Shown here one piece after another: positions 23,591-34,969 of a stretch of 64,000 bases of DNA. Positions within the stretch are counted from its first letter, which is position 1; the number at the start of each line of letters is the position of its first letter. Under the pieces are notes generated by a model. It had not been told where the DNA came from. It saw only the letters and a program-made list of their open reading frames with translations, and ran no database searches. The DNA comes from Atrina japonica (taxonomy: Eukaryota; Mollusca; Bivalvia; Pterioida; Pinnidae): contig BROG01000239.1 of NCBI GenBank assembly GCA_030159075.1, forward strand, positions 62,001 through 126,000, read 5' to 3'. The translations under genes and the position numbers were made by a program.

Positions 23591-23977
23591 AACTACACAT
23601 TTTTATCATAAAAGTTCAATTTGCTGTTGTCTTAGACACCACATAATCTTATGCATACCCTTCTCTTTCTTACACATTTATGTGTCTGAAATACGGAGGA
23701 AAAAATAAAAATTCAATTTCAAACTCCTCGAAACCGTGGACAGTAATCTTTTACAGTTTTTAGTCTTATACATATTTAGGAATACATGTCGGTTAGTTTT
23801 GGCCTTGGATGATGTCAATTTTTGTTTCGAAAATCTTCATCTACTTTAAATTCCAGTTGTACAGATACAGTATAATTGACAGAAATGGTCATCCTTTTGT
23901 ATTAATTTGACCTCATTTATTTATCTTGTTTTGCAAAACTAAACCTTTTATATTATGTTAATGGTATTTAAACTTAC

Positions 23978-24020
23978 CAATATACACCAAAGCAACTGCA
24001 AAGATTAGCAAGGAACGCAT
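23978..24020 (-). CDS. Gene B exon 1: signal peptide
   Basis: ATG at 24020-24018, MRSLLIFAVALVYI, one base of a split codon, then a GTAAGT donor. In phase with exon 2 at 16461. A TATAAATA box lies about 65 bases upstream at 24085-24092. Confidence 0.7.
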
Positions 24021-24084
24021 TGTGATGATCAATCAGTTGTGAGAGGTGAAGGGAGACTGGTGAACAAATCTAGAATATGAGTTA

Positions 24085-24092
24085 TATTTATA
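24085..24092 (-). promoter_or_regulatory. TATA box of gene B
   Basis: Minus strand TATAAATA, same distance from the start codon as in gene Z. The matching part of gene C lacks about eight bases here. Confidence 0.5.
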
Positions 24093-24419
24093 CATTTAAG
24101 TACGCAAGATAACTGTGCTTTGACCTCGATTTTCATAACTCATGACATTCATAACGCAAAAGTCAAAGATAAACTATTGATAAATTATTGATAAATTGGA
24201 CTTCAACGACAGATTTGCGGAATACAATATCCTCCCATTTGCAAGAGTTGTCTTTCATTATTGCATATATCTCGACGAAACACTACTTTTTATTTTACTT
24301 CAGAAACTGGACAGACTGGTAAACCCAGAAAACTTAAAAAGATGAAAAATTAAATAAATTTTACCCAGGATTGTAACTTGTATATAATATGTTCCATTGT
24401 ATCACGGTACATAACGATT

Positions 24420-24495
24420 TTCCCTGGTTATCGGCTTCTCTCCTCCACCATTAAAACTAGCTGCAAACATATAACTGAAGAAAATATTATATAGC
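24420..24495 (+). mobile_element. SINE tail fragment
   Basis: Block GGTTATCGGCTTCTCTCC and a tail ACATATAACTGAAG similar to the LINE 3' end. Matching copy at 45848-45930 upstream of gene C. Confidence 0.4.
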
Positions 24496-24739
24496 GTAAA
24501 GCTATAATCAAAACAAAAAAATATGAATCTATTTAAATTAATATTGGTCTGTAATCAAAGTGTTTTGAAATCTTTACAATTCCCTGAAGCATTTGTTTTG
24601 TACTTCTCTCTTAGCAACACTATACACCTATTATTATTGTAATCATTTACGTGTTGCACAATGCAATCATTTTGTAAACCCTTTATCTTACAGTGTTAAT
24701 TTCCCGTCTGTGTCTATAGTAAGTAAAATGTCTTAATTA

Positions 24740-25310
24740 TGAAGCGTGTTTTTGCGTGAATATTATTTTATGTTAATACCTTGGATCTGCCACTACATTA
24801 TACTACAATCTTGATCACGAAGGGAAAACGCTGAAAAAATCCGTCCAAGAAAAGATTAAAAATAAATATTCTATCTTGTGACGTAATAAAGATGAATAAT
24901 CTATCTTGTGACATAATGAAAATAAATAATCTGACTAAAATTTGCATGGCTCTACTATCGTCCCCTAAGGTTATATAACGTTTAAGCAATATAAAATTTA
25001 AATCATATTAAATAGAAACTTAAAATGCATCCATTTAATGAACAGCGAATATATACCCAATTCTTGGCAATGTGAATTACTATAGTAGCCACTCAAGGTA
25101 GTTTCGATGTAGATGTGTCATTATTTTTAACGCCATCATTTTAGCGAAGCATTGCCCTTTTGCTTATCAGTAATTGTGCCGTTTCATATTTTACACGGTG
25201 TTCTAAAATTGGAAAACTAAATTATAGATATCCAAAGTTATTCAGTACACACTGTCCGAGTAACTGTTTAATATGTAGACCAAATGTATATTAATCTTGT
25301 TGAATTTTGT
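24740..25310. repeat. Duplicated non-coding block, also at 47695-48195
   Basis: About 500 bases in common with the second copy, including a 30-base internal repeat (ATCTTGTGACGTAAT) present twice here. No gene seen. Confidence 0.5.
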
Positions 25311-25689
25311 AGGCTAAATGTTCTTTTAGTGTCATAAATTAATATATGAACTTCCAAATACATCTGACGTAGCTCAAGACCAAAAGTATTTGCTTGAACC
25401 CTTTGTAAACTAATGGTTGGATGACATTGGTGTCACAGATCAAGCCCAAAGAATGACCATTGGTCAGTCAACAAACAGAGTTTGATGAACGTAGGAAAAC
25501 ATGTCAATTCATCACACTTTTAGAAAATGTATAAGGCGATATTACTTATTTAAGAAAATCTTGCATGTTCTTTAAAAATTATATTGCTACAAAACATACT
25601 GCTCTAAATAAAGATGGACCAGAGCAGGAATCTGTAGGTATACTACGTTTAATGTTGCTAACAATACCATAGTTATATGTCAAAAACAT

Positions 25690-25738
25690 GCTCAAGATGG
25701 TCGTTTCTCTCAATACGACTTCATAAGTTGAGCTCAAA
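25690..25738 (-). ncRNA. Decayed hammerhead motif, second lineage
   Basis: Minus strand GAGCTCAA, then CTTATGA in place of CTGATGA, a hairpin GTCGTATTGAG, GAAACGACCATC and TTGAGC. The core G is lost, so it should not cleave. The same change is in the copy at 51490-51538, so the loss predates the duplication. Confidence 0.55.
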
Positions 25739-25826
25739 TTTAATATAAGGGTTGTATCCCACTACTGTTTAATCTAACACTTTCACAGATAGAAATACAA
25801 TTATATCTCCTGGCACACTACAATAC

Positions 25827-26204
25827 TTGCATTTCACTTATCAGGGTCAACAACTTTATAGCGAACACAATTATTATTACAAGAATCAAGGACAACGTTT
25901 TGCACTGCTACACGGCATTGTGTATTTATTTAAAGGAAACAAAACTAAATTACAAGAGACGACAATAATGATCATTACTGAAATGATCAACAAACTTTCA
26001 TATTTTTTGAGAATCATTTCCAAATGTGCTGTTGTGGACTTTAAATTGTTTACATATAATAACAAATACACATTTGACCTTAAGCATCCTGGATTCATGA
26101 ATACAAGTAATATATACCGGTGCATGTTATGTTTGGTTTTACATCTCGTCAAGAATTGGTCACTTATATTGATATATCACCTGTTATTGGTCATGTTCTA
26201 CTAA
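25827..26204 (+). CDS. Unrecognised 125-codon frame
   Basis: Open frame starting MHFTYQGQQLYSEHNYYYK, rich in Tyr, Asn and Lys, with a hydrophobic end. A second copy at 51633-51995 keeps the frame for 120 codons. Most base differences between copies change the residue, which argues against purifying selection. No motif recognised and no splice sites evident. It may be part of an element or an accidental frame in AT-rich DNA. Confidence 0.25.
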   Translation: MHFTYQGQQLYSEHNYYYKNQGQRFALLHGIVYLFKGNKTKLQETTIMIITEMINKLSYFLRIISKCAVVDFKLFTYNNKYTFDLKHPGFMNTSNIYRCMLCLVLHLVKNWSLILIYHLLLVMFY

Positions 26205-27899
26205 TTATAGCCCTTTACGTACAACGCATTCCGCGACACAAGGCCTCGGTTTTCAATCTTATTGGAAAAACTGTGCGCTCTACCACTTGACTACCACAAG
26301 CGATGTGTATGTTATACGGGTCAAAGAATTACTGAACTTTAGAGCAGGTTTTACCGCAAGTATTTGATTGAAGACCGACCAACCTTGTTTGAATGTAATA
26401 CTGTACAGGTACTTTTTTCATTTTATTTACATACCGACTGTAATTTCCTTCACTACAGTTATACAGAACGACCGTATTGTTGTATCAATAAAACCAGTGT
26501 GCAATCAGGTGATCTAAGTGTAAACCGCTAGCTGGCGTAGGGATACCTGAATATCTAAGAAACCCTTTCCATGACCATGTTACCTCAACGATTTGTCAGA
26601 CAAGTATTCTCTGAACATATGAATGAATCAATAAAGAATAAAATAACACACATTCATTCTATATTTTTATTTAAAGCCATTTATTATCACAGAACAAACA
26701 AAAATCTCTGAAAGAAATAGAAAACACGAGACTAGGCCTGCATCTGTAGCACACTGTGCATGCCCATATCATAAGCCTATTGCGATATATCTAGGTCAAA
26801 AGAATTCAAAATGAAAAGAAACACAGGCCACGGAAATGAAAATGTGCTTCGTAGTTACGTTGCTTGTAAGTGAGGTGAAAAGGGTGTCACGTCTAGTGCA
26901 ATTTGTCCTACATCTCTGATGCTTGCTTTACCGCCACTGTATAGGCTATTCCTGTCAGAAACAATTCGTCACTCGCACCACGTGAAATGCACTCTCAGTT
27001 CACCTCAAATGCTATTAATTGCTAGGCTAGATACAAGGCACATCTTGTTTTTCACAACCTGTAATGTTATTTCCGAGTGTAAGTAGTGTTCATAGGTCTC
27101 TCAGTAAATTGACGGGATACTCTATCTCGTAAAAACTGAAGTCTGAATTGACATATGGATCTATTATACTTTATACGCCTACACGGATTTTCCATAACGA
27201 AAGTGTCGATAATTATCTTTTAAAATGAAAAATAAAAGTTTGTTATTTCACAACATAATCTGCATTTGTTTTGTTTCGATTGATTTGAATTATTTGCTAG
27301 CGGGCTAGCCTATATACTGAAATGGGTCTACTTACAAAATTGTCACGCCATCACAGTTCACGGCATTTAAAAGCTGATTCCGCGATTGCTAAAATATCAA
27401 ATATAATGGCTGCTTCCAGTTGTTATGAATGAATATTAGCAGTCACACTCAAACTTTCTGTGGTATATTCCACTGATAAAATATCAGAAGTCAAACGAAA
27501 ATTTGTTGTAAACAACGATCATCTGTTGCTATTCAAATCGCACATGGTAGGCCTATCAGCCATTTCCACACGGCCCATTTGGGCAATTCTCTTCTGACAC
27601 ATTTAATCCGCCACTACTAAATGGTCGAATATTAAAAATTGCGAACTAAATCTGAGAATAAGTATTCAAAATTGCCCATATCAATAGTTTCTTTCAAAAT
27701 GACAAAAAAAAGAAATTAAACCTCAATTTCATTAGTATTTGCGATTAGAAAAGAGAACTACTTCTCATGTCAAAACAGCTTTTGAGCTATTACGTCATAC
27801 GAAAACACCCCCCCCCCCCGCAAAGTCAGTGTAATGGAATGTATTAAGTATCCAATGGACTACAGTTTCACTGAAAAATGGTAATGTTTATAAATATAA

Positions 27900-28022
27900 A
27901 GATTGTTTTTCATTTTTTGAACATCATCGGGGTATAAATGCAATTCGTGCTGCAAAGAATCTTTTCCATGAGCAATTGCTTTTATATCCCGATGATGTTC
28001 AAAAAATGGAAGACAATCCTTA
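27900..28022. repeat. Foldback, shorter copy
   Basis: Arms around 27900-27945 and 27980-28022 form the same inverted repeat as at 13517-13670, with a shortened loop. Ends AAGATTG and CAATCCTT. Confidence 0.65.
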
Positions 28023-28231
28023 ATAAAGTAGCTTTCATCATTACTTTAACTTGGTCATACTTATGATTGTCTTGTCAATAAAACAAATGATTGGAGTACA
28101 CAAAATATGTCTTAATAATATTTTTACTTAACATCGATTTATGATAGCTTTTTATTCATTTATTCACACATTGAATGAAATATTGCTGTTGACCATTTCC
28201 ATGTTAATTAATTTTGTTTCTTTTTTTATAG

Positions 28232-28300
28232 ATCATTGAAAGGCCATGTGATTCCCATGGAATGTATAGAATGGAATACGATACTAATAAAAAGTTTGCT
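28232..28300 (+). pseudogene. Orphan copy of peptide-gene exon 3
   Basis: Acceptor TTTTTTTATAG just before 28232, then the same start as exon 3 of gene B with TGA at 28237-28239 and AATAAA at 28286-28291. No exon 1 or 2 lies upstream on this strand, so it is a fragment carried by the inverted duplication. Confidence 0.6.
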
Positions 28301-28429
28301 TTGTGTTTTACTCTTTGACAATACATTTTCTCTTTCGAAATTAGAAATTAAACAATTACCGATATTTTGATTTCGATATCAACTGACGAAGTATTGGCCT
28401 TTTATAAGTTGCTTTTTTACCATAACATG

Positions 28430-29385
28430 ACTTTGGTATTGTGTTTATTTGACGTCTGTACCATTCAGAGGTGGATGTTGAGACGTCTGTAGCAATGTAA
28501 AGAGGTTTTGCTTCTTACTTACCTCATTTGGATTGGACTGTGGACTCATGGCGGATGTGACCAGTTAACTGGCGATGCAATCACATCCCCGGTATCTGAT
28601 CTCAGCTTCTAGGATTTCCAGAGGTCCGTGGTCTATAAATGATTGCAAAGAAATTATGACAATATACTTAAGTCCGGGGAAATATGCTTTCTCCCAGATA
28701 TTTCACATTTCCATCAAGTGTGCACTTCACATCAATAAAAACTCTTTCATTCTATCAGGTATGATATATATTTTATTTTCAAATAAGCTTCATGCAATCT
28801 TCCTTTTATATTTCCCTGAAAAGAAGATATTTTTACGGTTTTTTGTGACGAAAATGACATATTTGGTCACATCACTTCATCCATCACTGGAATTTTCAAT
28901 AGACAATATATTTGTAATGTTCGGAGACTTGGTTTTTCAACAAAATGTCGGCATTCCAATGGGAACCAATTGTGCACCTTTATTGGCCGACCTGTTCCTT
29001 TATTCATACAAAGCATACTTCATGCAGACACTGCTGAATCAAAAGAAGAAAATGTTAGCGGTGTCCTTTAATATGACATTAAGATATATCGATGACGTTT
29101 TGTCAATGAATAATGACAATACTTAGACATTTTACTTAATATAGACACAGACGGGAAAATTGCAATTAAGCTATTCGACAAATGCGACGATGTCGGCTTT
29201 CCCATCGTAAATTATCAACATTTAGGTAGTAATATCCCTTGGTCATTCGCAAATGGAGTTCATATTTCACAAATGATCCGATATGCCAGGGTGTGTACAA
29301 CATATGAAGATTTTATATACAGAGGTAAACTACTCACTGACAAATTGTTGACACAGGGATACCGAAAACCGCATTTAATGTATGA
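28430..29385 (+). pseudogene. Penelope-like RT fragment with upstream tail
   Basis: A retroelement tail block (28430-28640) precedes an RT piece with VGIPMGTNCAPLLADLFLYS near 28950 (motif B) and LRYIDDVLSMNND near 29085 (motif C). About 100 bases are missing after 29125. The C-terminal blocks continue to about 29380 with frame changes, where an inverted junction follows. Confidence 0.7.
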
Positions 29386-29725
29386 ATAAAGGAACATGTC
29401 GGCCAATAAAGGAGCACAATTAGTTCCCATAGAAATGCCGACAATTTTATAAGATAACTGTGAAAGAAACATATACAACTTCTTCGCATAATCCATGTGT
29501 TTGGTTTTATCATCAGTTTCTGTTCCCATCATAATTATTAAGGGGTTTGGTGTTATATTGATAGCTTTAAAATAGGACAAACACCTCCAATGTTGATAAT
29601 TCAACGTTTTGCGTAGGTAAACATGAGCCTGGCGATCTGGATCTTCATTAAATGAATAAGTCCTATCTCGTTTGTGATTCGCAACAGTTGTACCTGTTGA
29701 GACCCGCTGTATATTACCAAGCTTC
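29386..29725 (-). pseudogene. Unrecognised element-associated coding block
   Basis: Minus-strand frame of about 90 codons, with RTYSFNEDPDRQAHVYLRK, a LNYQHWRCLSYFK block and a TETDDKTKHMDYAKKLY block. Two broken copies lie at 10990-11275 and 34590-34870. It starts next to an RT motif-B scrap (GTNCAPLLADMF, 29385-29440) that belongs to a different frame segment. Its constant company with RT relics suggests an ORF of the second Penelope-like family, but I do not recognise the domain. Confidence 0.45.
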
Positions 29726-30525
29726 ATTATTTTACTGATCTTGACACGGAGCTTGAATTGCCATATATTTATTGGATTCCGAAGATGCACAAAAATCCCT
29801 ATAAACACCGCTTAATTGCGGGGTTATCTAAGTGTTCCACCAAGCCTTTATCAATTTTGCTAACCATACAAACACATATTAAACAAGGTCTTCAAAAGTA
29901 CTGTATAACGGCCTACTGAAGAAGCAGATTCAATCAGATGTGGATCCTAAATAATTCAAAGGAATTGTTGGAACATTTAAAATCTCAAAATTACAAACAT
30001 ATTATAAGCATCAAGTCTTTTGATTTTTTAAACCCTTTACACAAAATCCCTTATCAAAAACAGATTAACATCTATTATACAAACCTCTTTGTATACAAAA
30101 ATGGAAATCGCAGATATAAATATCTGGTGTTAGGTTATGAAGAACCTTTTTTTGTCAAGAAACACTCTGATTTAAATAACAAGTACACTGCAGACGATAT
30201 TATCAAAATGCTAGAGTTCTAGTAGACAATATCTTCGGGGTTTCTCGGCATTCCAATGGGTACCAATTGTGCACCTCTCTTGGCTGACATATTTTTGTAT
30301 TCATATGAAGCGGAATTTATACAGTCTCTGCTCTCCAAAGGAAACAAACAGTTAGCATCTCGGTTCGATTTTACTAACAGGTATATAGACGATGTTCTGT
30401 CCATAAATAATTCAGTATTTTAGAATTACCTCGGTCAGATGTATCCTGTTGACCTAGAGACCAATGAGACGACAGAGAGCAACACATCTTCTTCTTACCT
30501 AAAGGACTAGATCCTTGTTTAGCGA
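29725..30525 (+). pseudogene. Second-family Penelope-like RT fragment
   Basis: Reads ELPYIYWIPKMHKNPYKHRL near 29755, a KCSTKPLSILLT block, then an open stretch at 29938-30222. Next come GIPMGTNCAPLLADIFLYS near 30245 and FTNRYIDDVLSINN near 30370, ending near 30510. Stops at 29918, 30222 and 30421. It matches the minus-strand copy at 46245-46865 better than the first family. Confidence 0.75.
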
Positions 30526-30529
30526 TATT

Positions 30530-32600
30530 GGCCCTGTAATATCTTAAAAATTAAAGTAGAATGAATTAAAATAAAATTGTTATCATAGGTTAGTCAAGGC
30601 TTGGTACTATCGCATCATGCCAAAATTTCCTCGCCAAAACGTCATCTTGTTGAATTCTATAATAGACGAAACCGATATCGGACTAGTTTTCTGCAGAAAT
30701 TTCCATTTTTTCTACTTTGATCACGTTTTTCATATAAAGCACACCCTCTGATCTAAAACGTAATTGCAGTCCATTAAATCTTATCAACAAAGGGTTTTTT
30801 TCAAGCGAGAATTTTTGGATCAGAAGTTGTGCTGTTGATGAAAATTAACATTATACTAAACCAAGGAGCAATCCTGAATGAGCTATTTTAGATATGTAAA
30901 CGAACAAATCAATCGTTCAGTGCACAATATTTACTTAAAAAATAACTACATGGAATTTAAATGGGAACAAAGAAAAATTAGGAGTTTGGTTTCTTAACGT
31001 TATAATTCAGTTGGACGTATCGCATCCGGCACCCTCTAAACATTTAATTTGATTGTCTTGGTTTGTTTTAACACACACTATAAAATAACATTTTTTATAA
31101 ATAGACAGATCTAGGCATGTTTAGCAACAGTACATCTACTGTGGTTGCCTCGTGAGTAGGTTACTGGTTAGAATTTGTAGTATGTTGGCTACTAGTACTG
31201 CTGTTGCAGGCTAGTGATCAGAGGAGGCAGATATCCAGATATAATTGTAATTCACAATGGCGCAGCGGTTCGGTCGTGGACTATAAATTCGGGGGTCCAG
31301 GGTTCAAATCTGAATAACACCATTTTTTTTTCGGTTTAATTATAAAAATATTTATTTCCCCGCTCACAATACAGTATAATGTTTTCAAAAATATTTTTTT
31401 TAACTTGAACGGTTTGCAATATTGTAACTCAACAACAAAGTAAATAGGGCTATAGATCTATATTAATTTATGAAAATATCATTTTTTACAGTTTCTGTCT
31501 TCTTTTTCAAGTGAAAACAAAAACCATTTTAAAAAAATATCATGATTATATGGTATCTGCATTTGGGTCTATGAAGTGAAAATAAATGCTTACGTAAACT
31601 TGAAACACAGATGATCATCATAATAAATTGAGACTTGAAAATGCAAAAGAATAATGAGTCTATGACAGTTTTTAGTGGTTTCAAATTCAACAGTTTTTTT
31701 CTTTAGTTCAATATATCAATTTTATAGTAAAAAGATATAGCACGCATGCATAACAAAATGGTTATATGATATCTACTATATATAAATGCAGTGAATTTCT
31801 GCTCTCTTTTATCTGCCTCACTTAACGACATTCGTGTTTATAGATTATAATATTTAATTACATTACTTAATGCATCTCTTCCTTTATTACTCAGATGGAT
31901 TAATTATTTCCACAGAATCTGTTGAAAATCATAAAAATAGGAAATCCATGAAAAAAAAATCAAAATGAAGAGATGTAGATATAAAATGTGATGATTTTCC
32001 TGCTTCTGGTCTCCCCCTACCTTAATTATTTTCTAGACATGGATACCCGGCATATATTGGATACAGGGCAACTAAAACCAAAAATCCTGTCTTAGCCTAA
32101 TAATTTCCCCCTGTGCTGTACCTTTCCCTGTTGAAGGGGATTTAGTAAGTCGATGACCTTGATAGCTATGCTGGTGGGATGTAACGATCCTACTTGGGCT
32201 AACCAAGTCAAACAGGTTGAATGGTAGGTGTCAGATCTGAGACACCGCCTGGGTTCCTCGCTTTTGGGGCGTTAAAGCGAGGATATGAAGAAATATATAA
32301 AACCTCGGTACCAAATCCCATGCTAACTCACAGAGATGGAAAGTATTCGCTGTAGCAATTTCTGGTGTTGGATTACAAGTCATTACTATTTAAATGACAA
32401 TACACATGTTTTATTTCTCTGTTCAGATATCCATGTGTTTTGTACAGATGCTACCTATATATATAATGAAGACATTACACAAGCTTATTAATTTCATTCA
32501 TCCAAGAAATATTGTCTTTTCCATTAAAATCGCCCTTGCTATCCATGTTTAAGAATTTAAAAAATATTCTTCTAATATCTAATACGAAAATAATTTACAA
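30530..32600. other. No gene seen; scattered repeats
   Basis: AT-rich. A tRNA-like stretch near 31258-31322 (GGCGCAGCGGTTCGG and AGGGTTCAAATC) looks like a SINE head. Block 32150-32290 contains GGGGCGTTAAAGCGAGG, similar to the SINE tail type at 7980. No reading frame over 60 codons worth noting. Confidence 0.5.
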
Positions 32601-32619
32601 GAGATGAATTTCATATATC

Positions 32620-33330
32620 ATTTCCATAAATATGTGGTTTCTGTAAACCCTTCATGCATTTTTTTTTCTTCACCCGAATAATTCACTATACATAAGAATT
32701 AATTTCTCGAATGTGTCAATAGAACATGACAGAAAATAACCAACATTTGAGACTGTCACTTGATTAGAATGAATTTCATCAGACAAATAAATAAATCAGA
32801 AATCTGTGATTTTTAATCATTTCCTAAGGTTTTACACCCAAATAACCATTTGTTAGAACTTTCCAATTGTTTGCAATATGGAATGACCGCAGGTAAACAC
32901 ATAATTATTGGTTGCTTGACTGCACAAATATCACAATGTATAATGTTTATTTTAAAAATCCCAAAAATATGTGGTTTTCAATCATTTTACACAGCTTTTT
33001 CCTAAAAATAGCCTTGTAAAACCATCCGTTGAAACTCTTCAGTATTTGTGATATGAAATGACCCAACCGAAGACAAAATACCACTTAATCGTGTACATAT
33101 TTGAATGGATAACTTAAATAAATAATTCCAGAAAATCTGTGATTTGTACCAAAAAATAACCATACAAAACAATTTTTTTTCATGTTTTATTCGATATTGA
33201 ATACCCTATCACTTGATAGGACATATATCAAAACATAATTTTAATAAATAATTCCCCCCAAAATCTGTGATTTTCAATCATTTTTCACTGTTTTTAAAAA
33301 ATAGTATTGAAAACATTCCTTATCACCATA
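32620..33330. repeat. Diverged tandem repeat, about 130-170 bp period
   Basis: A block like AATCTGTGATTTTCAATCAT recurs near 32623, 32797, 32962, 33132 and 33262. Each is followed by a TTTTTACCxAAAATA-like run and an ATATGAAATGACC-like block. Units differ by many changes, so the array is old. Confidence 0.6.
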
Positions 33331-33539
33331 CAACTTCTAAAATCATGAGCATAAACATCTAACGTCATGAATTTACGTTGTAAATTGTATTTGAACACCG
33401 CCGCGTTTCGAACTCGTCCAAAGTCGATCTAGCTAAAAGCAAGATGGCGGACAAGCTGTATGTGTAGAAACACCTTATCTCAAAATTATTTTTGTTGATT
33501 ACGAGCTGCATAAACATTTGTAGGAGAAACAAATGCTGT

Positions 33540-34300
33540 TTTCAGTTACGACAAACTAAATACATGGACACTGCATGTTTATTAAAACTCGAAGACAAGT
33601 CCATGCCGTCCCCTATATTGCCATGTTGGTCTGTCCGTATGCAAATTGCAGTATTTCGCACCAACGGAAAACCTATTCTCATCTGATACACACTTCTAAA
33701 TTTTCATCTGTCAATTCTATAATTTGTGTGCATTTTTATCATTGTACTTCACCGATTTAATTTCTAATTTTTCATTCGTCAATTTTCATATAGACACACA
33801 TTATCAACTATGCTATACGACAAACGCGATTATTTCGGCTTTCCCATCTTAAATTTTCCACATTAGTATCCCACAATCGTCCGCATATGGAGTTTAAATT
33901 TCCGAAATAATCCGATATGCCACGACGTGTTTAACATATAAACATTTCTCATACCGAGGTAAACTACTCACTGGCAAATTATTGACACAGGGATATCGAA
34001 AACCGCGTTTAATGTCAATCCGCAGATTTTATGGTTGGTATAATAGTACTGCTTGTGATTAAGTGAAATTTTGAGTTACCTGTCCGGTGGGGGGTTATTG
34101 AGATGTCTGTACCTATTGTAACGAGAATTCGTTCCTCATGTATGACATGGGATGCTTACTTCTCCATGGCACTTGATACCACCTTTTGATTTCCAGAATC
34201 TGTGTTTGTCCGTTTTTTACCAGATTTGTACCTATATCCTTAAGATCCTAAAGATTTATACTTTGGTATCTAAGTTTTTTTTATATTCTATATTCGGGTA
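33540..34300 (+). pseudogene. Low-copy block and degenerate RT tail
   Basis: Matches 9940-10720. The first part (33540-33780) is the block also at 1950-2280. The second (33790-34300) is a broken Penelope-like RT C-terminus and tail. No intact frame. Confidence 0.55.
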
Positions 34301-34374
34301 TATTTTTATTATTATATTTCACTAATTAATGACATTTAAAACTGTATAAGTACCAGTTGATACTCAAAACTCAA

Positions 34375-34930
34375 ATTCATTAGAACACAGCAAATAAGGT
34401 GTGTAAATGGTCTCAAGATGAAGAACTATTGTGAATCCCAAACAGTATACGACCAGGTGTCCCGAAGGAGTCAACGTCCTATGCTGGCATGCCATACGTG
34501 TCGCAAATGTTCCATGGAAAACTTTCTAGTATGATGAAAAGGTCAAATTCAGAGAAAAGGTCAAGTTCAGTGAAACGATCAAGATTGGTAATATACAGCG
34601 GGTCTCAGCAGGTACAACTATTGCGAATCCCAAACGAGATAGGACTTATTCATTTAATGAAGAACCAGATCGCCAGGCTCATTTTCACCAACGCAAAAAT
34701 TTGAATTACCAACATTGGAGGTGTTTGTCCTATATATTTCAAAGTTATCATGATAACACCAAACCCCTTAATACTTATGATGGGAACAGAAACTGATGAT
34801 AAAACCAAACACATTGATTATGCGCAGAAGTTGTATATTTTTCTTTCACAGTTATCTTATAAGATTGTCTGATACATATACATCGCTTATTTTGTCATTC
34901 CATGCCCTTTTAACAAAATTGACCATTATA
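34375..34930 (+). repeat. Second repeat family tail and broken coding block
   Basis: Counterpart of 10800-11340. Contains short direct repeats of a GGTCAAGTTCAG-like unit (34545-34585) and a frame-broken copy of the block that is open at 29470-29720. Confidence 0.5.
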
Positions 34931-34969
34931 TCATATAGGGATAGAAAGTTGTCCTAAATATAAAAAAAT

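Larger units (their letters stand above)
16462..23977 (-). other. Gene B intron 1
   Basis: A 7.5-kb intron filled with mobile DNA: hammerhead relics at 17262-17311 and 23512-23563, a foldback at 18458-18634, a pogo-like MITE at 19500-19838, and a Penelope-like RT copy at 20100-22320 with a nested retrozyme. The size is inferred from pairing the exon 1 copy at 23978 with exon 2 at 16461; no other exon 1 lies between them. Confidence 0.5.
25310..26410. repeat. 1.1-kb duplicated block, also at 51130-52275
   Basis: The two copies align along their length with scattered changes. Each holds a decayed hammerhead motif, a 120-125 codon frame and a tRNA-like end (complement near 26270-26290). The copies are separated by most of the window and do not include the peptide genes. 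Confidence 0.65.
26640..28425 (+). repeat. Inverted copy of gene B intron 2 and exon 3 block
   Basis: Matches the complement of about 13100-15090 (gene B intron 2 through exon 3) with many small changes and indels. It includes the foldback at 27900-28022 and an orphan exon 3 at 28232. No cysteine exon or signal exon accompanies it on the plus strand. Confidence 0.65.
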
